DNA of 7,441 nt. Source: Acidimicrobiales bacterium (GTDB lineage: Bacteria > Actinomycetota > Acidimicrobiia > Acidimicrobiales > Poriferisodalaceae). Below, piece after piece: positions 1-5,184 of the stretch. Position 1 is the stretch's first letter, and every line of letters begins with the position of its first letter. The DNA is taken from NCBI GenBank assembly GCA_030749275.1, contig JASMKJ010000263.1, forward strand, positions 1 to 7,441. The letters run 5' to 3'. The notes beneath the pieces are model-generated. The model was not told where the DNA came from, did no database searches, and saw only the letters and a program-made list of their open reading frames with translations. Both the position numbers and the translations under genes were made by a program.

Positions 1-967
1 AACGGGCTGCAGGGGCCAGATCCCTAGCTGCTTGGATGGGATCGATGTCTCCAAACGGCATGATCGAAATAGCTGAAGTCGTTACCCCCATAGCGTGGTA
101 TCGATCAACATGCTCTCGACACTCTTCGGGGTGACCGTGCACGATCAGTTCATCGACAACGTGATCAGGAATGGCATCCAATGCACCCTTTCGATCTCCT
201 TCCGCCCATGAGGTCCACATCCCGTCGAGATCATCGGAACGACCTAGCCATCGATGAAAATCGGCGTACACAGGAACATTGAGATACGCGGCGATGGCAC
301 GCTTAGCCCCGGCTCTTACCACTTCCGCATCAGGATTAGGGCAGCAAAATATTCGCGCAACTATCTCCTTATCAGCGCCGCCCTCTTCAACATAGGGCCT
401 CACCGTGCCGACATCTTCAGCTGAAAGCCAGTTGATGATCGCGCCGTCACCTTCGCGACCAGCTAAACGCAACATGCCTGCCCGTAAGGCTGCTATGAGA
501 ATTGGTGGCTGCGGTTCAGGAACTCGTCTCAAAGTGAACCCCTGAACTTCGAATCCATCAAATTGTTCCGTCACTTTTTCGCCCGTCAGAGCCTTACGTA
601 AGAATCTCACCATGTCACGAGTCCGTTTGTATGGCTCTTCAAAAGGAATCCCATTCCAAGATTCGACAATGACATTCGAGGAGGAGCCGATTCCCATCAC
701 AAACCTGCCCGGTGCCGCCTCGCACATCGATGCGATGTGCTGAGCCATTAATGCCGGTCCTCTGGTGTATGCGGGAATGATCGCAACGCCGAGACGCATG
801 TTCGGTGCCCATTGGGATGCCAAAATCAACGGCGTGAAGCCGTCGGTTCCATCCGCCTCCGAACTCCACAAGTCTGTGTATCCCAAATCGGCGAATTCTC
901 TGTACAGCTCTTGCTGCTCACTCAACGGGGCGTCAAACGGGACTGTGATGCCATAACGGAAACTCAT
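1..967 (-). CDS. LLM class F420-dependent oxidoreductase (3' end outside window)
   Basis: I translated 322 codons from the ATG at 967 to the window edge with no stop, so only the extreme C-terminus is missing (family members are usually about 300-350 residues). It is a luciferase-like TIM-barrel flavin/F420 oxidoreductase. Seen: LGYTDLWSSEADG (res 28-40), the phosphate/cofactor-loop segment PGRFVMGIGSSS (86-97) followed by VESWNGIPFEEPY (101-113), and PPILIAALRAGMLRLAGREG (154-173) followed by DGAIINWLS (174-182), all typical of the group. From memory it resembles the mycobacterial Rv3093c-like subfamily; this is not verified. Family knowledge: such enzymes use reduced F420 for hydride transfer on varied substrates, and the substrate here is unknown. 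A weak SD (AAGGGA) lies 10 bases before the ATG. The gene is divergent from the thiolase. The N-terminus has no signal peptide, so it should be cytosolic. Confidence 0.93.
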   Translation of the reverse strand, partial: MSFRYGITVPFDAPLSEQQELYREFADLGYTDLWSSEADGTDGFTPLILASQWAPNMRLGVAIIPAYTRGPALMAQHIASMCEAAPGRFVMGIGSSSNVIVESWNGIPFEEPYKRTRDMVRFLRKALTGEKVTEQFDGFEVQGFTLRRVPEPQPPILIAALRAGMLRLAGREGDGAIINWLSAEDVGTVRPYVEEGGADKEIVARIFCCPNPDAEVVRAGAKRAIAAYLNVPVYADFHRWLGRSDDLDGMWTSWAEGDRKGALDAIPDHVVDELIVHGHPEECREHVDRYHAMGVTTSAISIMPFGDIDPIQAARDLAPAAR

Positions 968-1044
968 GTTTTCTTGATCCCTTGTTCAAGCGAAACTCTT
1001 ACACCGACATTAGCCAGATCATTTAGCTGCTTACCCATCAACAT
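964..1044 (-). other. possible 26-codon leader ORF overlapping the oxidoreductase start
   Basis: On the minus strand an ATG at 1044 (a second in-frame ATG at 1038) opens 26 codons ending in TGA at 966-964, so its stop overlaps the oxidoreductase ATG as ATGA. The product would start MLMGKQLNDLANVGV and end in KKT. Two TAG stops lie just upstream in frame, so it cannot be longer. No Shine-Dalgarno precedes it, and a small hairpin covers its start codons. It could be a translationally coupled leader peptide, but an open frame this short is common by chance. Confidence 0.2.
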
Positions 1045-1047
1045 GGG
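1034..1047. repeat. small inverted repeat (5-bp stem, 4-base loop) in the divergent intergenic region
   Basis: CCCAT-CAAC-ATGGG forms a perfect 5-bp inverted repeat 67 bases upstream of the oxidoreductase start. It could be an operator half-site pair or a weak RNA hairpin, and it overlaps the two ATGs of the possible leader ORF. There is no T-run on either side, so it is not a terminator. Apart from this, 968-1099 shows no convincing -35/-10 pair. The best plus-strand -10-like hexamer is TACTAG at 1055-1060, with only a poor TTACCC match 18 bases upstream. Confidence 0.3.
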
Positions 1048-1099
1048 AGTTCGCTACTAGAGCAGTCTCAGTGTCCCACCCCAATTGCAAACTAATGCC

Positions 1100-1267
1100 A
1101 TGACTTCACAGCTACGCCTTATAGAACTGTCTCCGCAAGAGTCACCTCGGTTGAACCGCAAGCTTGACTACGAGACTCGGAATCTGGGGCGACGAGGGGT
1201 CGCCGCCGCTAGAGCCGCCCTAGCCAGTGCTCGTCACTTACCTCAAGTGGATTTGGACGCCGCGTAA
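1100..1267 (+). CDS. small hypothetical protein, 55 aa
   Basis: The ATG at 1100 gives 55 residues; an in-frame TTG at 1085 would add five. I do not recognise a named family. The first ~22 residues are polar and proline-containing. The middle (about 23-48) carries LDYETRNLGRRGVAAARAAL, rich in Arg and Ala, which should form a basic amphipathic helix, and the end is acidic (VDLDAA). From memory, short uncharacterised actinobacterial proteins share an LDxxTRxxGRxGVAxAR-like core; this is unverified but favours a real gene. There is no signal peptide or membrane segment, so it should be cytosolic and may bind nucleic acid or a partner. No Shine-Dalgarno is visible before either start. It lies alone between the divergent oxidoreductase and thiolase, 102 bases upstream of the thiolase and in the same direction, so the two could be cotranscribed. 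Confidence 0.5.
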   Translation: MTSQLRLIELSPQESPRLNRKLDYETRNLGRRGVAAARAALASARHLPQVDLDAA

Positions 1268-1342
1268 AGCCAACCCAATCAAGGTTCTCGACCACCAAAT
1301 CTGTAGCCCTGACAGAGGACAATATCGATTACATCTCCCTTG

Positions 1343-1362
1343 AGCCACCGTGCTGGCTAAGG
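1343..1362 (+). promoter_or_regulatory. thiolase leader: short hairpin followed by SD
   Basis: AGCCA-CCGTGC-TGGCT (1343-1358) is a 5-bp inverted repeat that ends exactly where the SD-like AAGG (1359-1362) begins, 7 bases before the thiolase ATG. The stem could influence ribosome access, but it is short. The rest of 1268-1342 holds no clear promoter: CTGACA at 1309-1314 has only a weak TACATC 15 bases downstream. I saw no KstR-like AAC-N-GTT palindrome of the kind that controls mycobacterial steroid genes. Confidence 0.3.
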
Positions 1363-1369
1363 TTGGTAC

Positions 1370-2536
1370 ATGTCAGAAATCGTGATCGTCGAAGCCGTTC
1401 GCTCACCTGTTGGTAGACGCGGCGGCGACTTAAGCAATATCCACCCAGCTGATCTGCTTAGTGAAGTACAGACGGCCCTTATCGAACGCAGCGGGGTCGA
1501 CCCCGCCTCTATCGGCCAGGTAGTGGGCGGCTGTGTAAGCCAAGCAGGCGAACAAACAGCAAATATCGCTCGGACCGCTTGGCTTGCCGCTGGCATGCCC
1601 TTGTCCGTCGCAGCGACGACTGTTGATGCGCAATGCGGTTCGAGCCAGCAGGCAATTTCCTTGGCATACGGGTTAGTTGCATCGGGTGTTGTTGATAGCG
1701 CTGTCGGCTGCGGTGTCGAGTCAATGACTCGAAATCCAATGGGGTCGTCCTACAAAAAAGGTCAACTTACGGCAACTCCTAGGTACAAGGAGCACTACGA
1801 GTACACGACTCAATTCCAAGGCGCCGAACTTCTAGCGAAGAAGTGGAACATCAGTCGGGAGGAGTGCGATGAATTCGGTCTGAGGAGCCAGGACAACGCG
1901 GCGCGCGCTTGGGACGAGGACCGCTTCGCTACCCAGATAGTGGAAATTGATGTTCCGGTGCTTGATGAGGAGGGTGCCGATACCGGAGAGAGGCAGCTTG
2001 TATCAAAGGACGGCGGCATTCGGCCAACCACTCTCGAAGCCTTATCTCAATTAAGCCCGGTTATGGATGACGGAGTACACACCGCCGGCGCATCATCACA
2101 AATAAGTGATGGGAGCGGGGCGGTGCTGATGATGAGTGCTGAAAAAGCCGAGGAGCAGGAGTTGAAGCCGATGGGTCGCGTCGTCGATACCTGCTTGGTT
2201 GGAAGCGACCCTGTGCTTATGCTCACCGGCCCAATTGAAGCAACCCATCATCTGTTGGAACGAAACAAGATGACGATGAGCGACATTGATGTGGTCGAAA
2301 TAAACGAAGCGTTCGCTTCAGTGGTCTTGGCGTGGGCTCGCGAAATGAACCCAAAGATGGAAACTGTGAACCCTAATGGTGGCGCTATAGCGTTAGGACA
2401 CCCACTTGGAGGCACCGGCTCCATCTTGATGACCAAGGCCTTACACGAACTGCACCGCGCAGATAAAGAATTCGGGCTTGTGACCATGTGCTGCGGTGGC
2501 GGTCTAGGAACCGGAACGATTATTCAACGCATGTAG
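1370..2536 (+). CDS. 3-ketoacyl-CoA thiolase, FadA5-like (steroid/acyl side-chain type)
   Basis: 388 residues, a normal full-length thiolase. It catalyses CoA-dependent cleavage of 3-ketoacyl-CoA to acetyl- or propionyl-CoA plus a shortened acyl-CoA. Seen: the nucleophile Cys89 in TTVDAQCGSSQQA (83-95), SSQISDG (242-248), VVEINEAFASVVLAWAR (308-324) with Asn312, GGAIALGHPLGGTG (337-350) with catalytic His344, and the second catalytic Cys in MCCGGGLGTG (373-382), most likely Cys374. From memory it aligns along its whole length with M. tuberculosis FadA5, including the segment equivalent to VLDEEGADTGERQLV (198-212) and the ending TGTIIQRM. FadA5 acts in cholesterol side-chain beta-oxidation, so a steroid or branched acyl-CoA substrate is plausible but not shown. 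SD AAGG lies 7 bases before the ATG. It is the only large plus-strand gene here and converges on the SCP2-like gene. Confidence 0.95.
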   Translation: MSEIVIVEAVRSPVGRRGGDLSNIHPADLLSEVQTALIERSGVDPASIGQVVGGCVSQAGEQTANIARTAWLAAGMPLSVAATTVDAQCGSSQQAISLAYGLVASGVVDSAVGCGVESMTRNPMGSSYKKGQLTATPRYKEHYEYTTQFQGAELLAKKWNISREECDEFGLRSQDNAARAWDEDRFATQIVEIDVPVLDEEGADTGERQLVSKDGGIRPTTLEALSQLSPVMDDGVHTAGASSQISDGSGAVLMMSAEKAEEQELKPMGRVVDTCLVGSDPVLMLTGPIEATHHLLERNKMTMSDIDVVEINEAFASVVLAWAREMNPKMETVNPNGGAIALGHPLGGTGSILMTKALHELHRADKEFGLVTMCCGGGLGTGTIIQRM

Positions 2537-2566
2537 AGCGTAAGGCTGAACCATTCGCCTCGTAAA
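2537..2566. other. 30-base convergent gap without visible terminator
   Basis: The thiolase stop (TAG, 2534-2536) and the SCP2-like stop (2567-2569) face each other across 30 bases. I see no GC-rich hairpin with a T-run on either strand, so transcripts from the two sides may overlap or end by a factor-dependent mechanism. Confidence 0.45.
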
Positions 2567-2944
2567 TCAGAACGCCGTCTTGGTAACAAGGTCAGATTGT
2601 TCGCCATTCACAGCCCGCTCCCGCCACGCTGGTAACAACTCAAGCCAGAGTTCCATGTCTCCGCTCATCTTGAGTCGCCCCTTCATATATTCGGCTGCGG
2701 GATCAGCGTTGTGTAGGAACAGGTCAGTAGCTAGTCCGTAGGGAATTGTCAGTTCCAGGTCGCGACCGCGACCTGAACCCAGGTAGGCGTTGGTGATTAG
2801 TCCGTTCTCTAGCTCAGCAGTAATGGCGATTTTTCCCTCTGGGGCTCCATCAATCTTCACAACCACAAGCCCTGTTGCTTTACCGAGTAGTGGTCGCTGC
2901 ATGGTCGCCCATTGGGAAACAAATTCTTCGCTGAGAAACTGCAT
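2567..2944 (-). CDS. SCP2 sterol-carrier-like domain protein, 125 aa
   Basis: A single-domain protein of the size usual for stand-alone actinobacterial SCP2-like proteins. After a short N-terminal helix (res 1-20), GLVVVKIDGAPEGKIAITAE (25-44) gives beta-strand pairs, and AAEYMKGRLKMSGDMELWLE (83-102) matches the typical SCP2 ending, in which a lipid-tunnel helix is followed by a K-x-x-G-D-M strand. Family knowledge: SCP2 domains bind sterols, acyl-CoAs or phospholipids, and many bacterial copies have no assigned partner. Its ATG overlaps the Mca stop as TGATG, so it is translationally coupled and last in the minus-strand cluster; a GGAG lies 10 bases before the start inside mca. There is no signal peptide, so it should be cytosolic. 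The family call is confident and the ligand unknown. Confidence 0.8.
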   Translation of the reverse strand: MQFLSEEFVSQWATMQRPLLGKATGLVVVKIDGAPEGKIAITAELENGLITNAYLGSGRGRDLELTIPYGLATDLFLHNADPAAEYMKGRLKMSGDMELWLELLPAWRERAVNGEQSDLVTKTAF

Positions 2945-3807
2945 CAGTCTGTGTCTCCGATCAGGTCCCGTAGCCCGGCAAATAAGTCGTCCTCAAGTTC
3001 TTCAGTCTGAATTCGAGATCGCAGCAACATGTATTCCTCATACGGATGGATCGCATCTTGAACTTCGTCGGGCAATCCAAACCAAAAAGGTGACTCAGGA
3101 TCTACTTGAGTCCCGTGAGCCAGCAAAGCTTTTCTTCTCACCGAATTGTCAACTCGGATCATGGCGGTGATGCGGTCATCTCTGTCTCTACCGGACAACC
3201 ACTTGTCGTCGTATGGTGACTCAAGGCCGCGGTCAATAAAGGCTTGGTGGGTGAGCAACAGCCTCTGTTTTGACCACATCGGGGCATACAACTTTGAGGG
3301 TTCAAAGGGCTCACCGGCTTCGGGATACCAAGAAGGGTCCCCTGCTCTGTCATACGCAGGAATGCTGATCGCCGTGACTTGGAGATGGTCAGGGTGCGGA
3401 TATCGATTCTGGACCTCCGGGTAGGTCATCACCACCTGTGGCCGTACGCGACGAATGATTTCTACGAGCCTTCCCACCGCAGCATCTAAGTCGGCGTTGC
3501 AGAAGGCTTCGGGGTGACTGTTGGCCTCAGTGTCCGGCATACCCGAATCCCGGTAGCCCAACATGGCCACTTCATCGTAACCAATGATCGTTGCGGCCGA
3601 GTCAAGCTCGGCTTGGCGCACTGAAGCCAAGTTCTTCTTCACCTCTGGGCTATCCATCGCCGGGTTGAGAATGTCTCCCTCTTCCCCACCGGTGCAGCAA
3701 ACCAGTGTTGTTCGTATGCCTTGGGAGGAGTAGAGATTGACTGTTCCGGGACCTTTTGATGACTCATCATCAGGATGAGCATGGACAGTGAGAAGCGACA
3801 GCGACAT
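2944..3807 (-). CDS. mca: mycothiol S-conjugate amidase Mca
   Basis: From the ATG at 3807 the product is 287 residues, the size I remember for M. tuberculosis Mca. Mca is a zinc PIG-L/LmbE-family amidase that cleaves mycothiol S-conjugates of electrophiles and drugs to a mercapturic acid plus GlcN-Ins. Seen: the metal-site motif HAHPDDESSKG (res 9-19), TGGEEGDILNPAMD (39-52), which is Mca-type rather than MshB-type, DSGMPD (87-92), YPHPDHLQVT (136-145) with the second metal-site histidine His141, YPEAGEPFEPSKLY (161-174), AHGTQVDPES (230-239) and a near-terminal LEDDLFAGL (271-279). The frame stays open to 3924, but only the 3807 start matches the family N-terminus and avoids overlapping the upstream gene. 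No Shine-Dalgarno is visible. It starts 53 bases after the PhoU/RCK_C gene and overlaps the SCP2-like gene by one base. Confidence 0.95.
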   Translation of the reverse strand: MSLSLLTVHAHPDDESSKGPGTVNLYSSQGIRTTLVCCTGGEEGDILNPAMDSPEVKKNLASVRQAELDSAATIIGYDEVAMLGYRDSGMPDTEANSHPEAFCNADLDAAVGRLVEIIRRVRPQVVMTYPEVQNRYPHPDHLQVTAISIPAYDRAGDPSWYPEAGEPFEPSKLYAPMWSKQRLLLTHQAFIDRGLESPYDDKWLSGRDRDDRITAMIRVDNSVRRKALLAHGTQVDPESPFWFGLPDEVQDAIHPYEEYMLLRSRIQTEELEDDLFAGLRDLIGDTD

Positions 3808-3850
3808 CAGAGCCAAGCTAGCAATCGCTGCGCTTGTCGCACAGCTATAC

Positions 3851-3882
3851 GAGCTCCAAATTAAGGAGCCGGGGTGAGCTCC
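3851..3882 (-). promoter_or_regulatory. alternative-hairpin segment between PhoU/RCK_C gene and mca
   Basis: GAGCTCC occurs twice on the plus strand (3851-3857 and 3876-3882), with the inverted GGAGC (3865-3869) between. In the minus-strand transcript two mutually exclusive hairpins are possible: GAGCUC with GAGCUC (6 bp, long loop), or GGCUCC with GGAGCU (6 bp including one G-U pair, 7-base loop). The segment spans the PhoU/RCK_C stop codon and lies 44 bases before the mca start. No U-run follows, so it is not a classical terminator. It could set relative mca expression or stabilise a processed end; the pairing may also be chance. Confidence 0.25.
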
Positions 3883-5084
3883 ACCATGCCGGTTTCCTCG
3901 TCTATCGAAACCGCGTATCCGCATAGGGAGGCCAAACGCTCTCGGCCTTCTTCTGGACCTGACGCGAGTAGCTCATCACCAGCTCTCAGCGTCACCGTTT
4001 TCCTTGGGTTATAGATGTATCCAGAAGCCCGACGAACAGCTAAAACGTGGTAGCCCGGATCGACGGCCAAGCCCAGCGAGCCGAGGGTCGCATCGTCGGC
4101 GCTTGAACCTGGGGCTACTGGAACCTGGATCACAACATCGTCAGTGTCACCGAGTGCCAGCGCCAATACTGGGTGGACATCCTCTTGGTCGAGTACGAGA
4201 GAAACGATTTGAAGTGCCTGGTCGCCGATGTCTTCTGCTGCTTCAGCTAGATGCAGCAAACCACGCAGCTCTGACGGGTCGACGTCATCGGCCGCCGCTC
4301 GAAGAACCCATGTCTGTAACGACACTTTCATTGCATCCAAGCGCTCTTCGAGTGCACGCACTTCTCTCGCCAGCGAAAGATCTTGCAGGACTAATGCCGA
4401 ATAGGCCAAGCCGATGGCTGTTTCGGAAATATTCTTCATTTCGACCAGTGTGTCAACGGCCCGATCAAGATCAGTCAACATGCTTGACGTATCCGCCGCG
4501 GGAGGTATCCAGGGAGCCGCGGCGGCGAGCTCTCGAAGCCGGACGATACCCGCCGGTTCTCCCCTCATGAACAGTGCATCGCCTGCCTCAACAATTTCGT
4601 CCCCGCCAACGTCAGTGAGCCAACGTCTGCCACGTTGAATAGCAACAACACGCATGCCAACAACTACCGGTAGCTCCATGTCTGAAAGAGGTCGATTCGC
4701 TAGGTGGCTACCGTCAGCAACGACGAGGCGGTGCGAGACTTCAGCCGCCTGAGCTAGGTCAACAACCAAAGCCCGCGGAATACCGATGTTGCGTAACACG
4801 ATCTTGGCTATGTCGACTGCTGCGTTTGCTATTTGTTCAATCGAAGAAACAACCTGCAACACCGAACTCATTCCGTCCACTTCGCGAGGGTGGCGAACTG
4901 CAAGCATGGCCAAAGAACGCATCTCGTGAACAAGGTCGGACATCTCTTCTTCAAGACCCAGCACGGCTTCAGCCATTCCTTCGTCGTCGAAGTACAGAGC
5001 CGCGTAGGCGAGATCGACCATTAACTCCGAGGCGTCTTTCGACTCGGCTAATAGGGTCTTTAGATTCCTTGGTTTGTCATCCAT
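3861..5084 (-). CDS. tandem PhoU / RCK_C (TrkA_C) regulatory protein, partner of MgtE-like permease
   Basis: 407 residues from the ATG at 5084; a GTG at 5096 would add four, but GTGAGA 6 bases before the ATG favours 5084. The protein is a clear internal duplication. Positions from the ATG: PhoU-like bundle 1 (about 5-100) with ASELMVDLAYAALYF, RCK_C 1 (about 104-186) ending in EAGDALFMRGEPAGIVRL, PhoU-like bundle 2 (about 204-298) with ISETAIGLAYSALVLQD, RCK_C 2 (about 304-388) with RAGDELLASGPEEGRERL, then an acidic tail. There is no membrane segment. Family knowledge: single PhoU+TrkA_C proteins (COG3273-like) sit beside MgtE-like permeases in archaea; RCK_C domains bind ions or nucleotides such as c-di-AMP, and PhoU bundles can bind metals. 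Its position just after an MgtE-type permease lacking CBS domains implies a soluble gating or sensing subunit. The ligand and direction of control are unknown. Confidence 0.88.
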   Translation of the reverse strand: MDDKPRNLKTLLAESKDASELMVDLAYAALYFDDEGMAEAVLGLEEEMSDLVHEMRSLAMLAVRHPREVDGMSSVLQVVSSIEQIANAAVDIAKIVLRNIGIPRALVVDLAQAAEVSHRLVVADGSHLANRPLSDMELPVVVGMRVVAIQRGRRWLTDVGGDEIVEAGDALFMRGEPAGIVRLRELAAAAPWIPPAADTSSMLTDLDRAVDTLVEMKNISETAIGLAYSALVLQDLSLAREVRALEERLDAMKVSLQTWVLRAAADDVDPSELRGLLHLAEAAEDIGDQALQIVSLVLDQEDVHPVLALALGDTDDVVIQVPVAPGSSADDATLGSLGLAVDPGYHVLAVRRASGYIYNPRKTVTLRAGDELLASGPEEGRERLASLCGYAVSIDEETGMVELTPAP

Positions 5085-5184
5085 GACGTGTCTCACAGGC
5101 TAGGCAATAGGAACATGCTGAGGGAACAAAATAAGACTTCCGGGATCGAAACTTGCTCACAGAAGCCCTTCGTTGCGTATTCAT
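5077..5184 (-). CDS. possible 35-aa Cys-motif microprotein between permease and regulator
   Basis: The 96-base gap between the permease stop and the regulator ATG is fully open in one minus-strand frame. Its ATG (5184) overlaps the permease TGA as ATGA, and its TGA (5079-5077) lies 8 bases into the regulator. The product is basic at the start (RR at 5-6, then K and R spaced through 11-16) and ends with ACSYCLACETRHG, a Cys-x2-Cys-x2-Cys arrangement at Cys24, Cys27 and Cys30. An internal GTG at 5160 has AAGGG 5 bases upstream. Against it: codon third positions are not GC-biased, rare AGG and CGA codons occur, and a 35-codon frame can stay open by chance. If untranslated, this gap is a leader for the regulator with no clear promoter. 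Confidence 0.25.
   Translation of the reverse strand: MNTQRRASVSKFRSRKSYFVPSACSYCLACETRHG

Noticed and set aside
639..1060. Several 60-80 codon frames on both strands over the oxidoreductase N-terminal half
   Set aside because: The partial LLM oxidoreductase frame (967 to the edge) gives clear family motifs; the others are out-of-frame shadows.
1268..1369. KstR-type operator or sigma-70 promoter for the thiolase
   Set aside because: No AAC-N-GTT palindrome was found, and the best hexamer pair (CTGACA, TACATC) has a 15-base spacer and poor matches.
2790..3170. 126-codon plus-strand frame across the SCP2-like/mca junction
   Set aside because: Antisense to two recognisable coupled genes, with no protein-like motif.
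3808..3924. N-terminal extension of mca that resembles a signal peptide (hydrophobic run with a Cys)
   Set aside because: It would overlap the upstream gene by 64 bases, and the family N-terminus (short lead then AHPDDE) fits the ATG at 3807; Mca is cytosolic.
4004..4570. 188-codon plus-strand frame opposite the PhoU/RCK_C gene
   Set aside because: Arg/Pro-rich, no recognisable motif, wholly within a confidently identified gene on the other strand.
5092..5162. Direct repeat CTCACAG at 5092-5098 and 5156-5162 upstream of the regulator
   Set aside because: A 7-base repeat in about 100 bases is expected by chance fairly often, and no symmetry or further copies support an operator.
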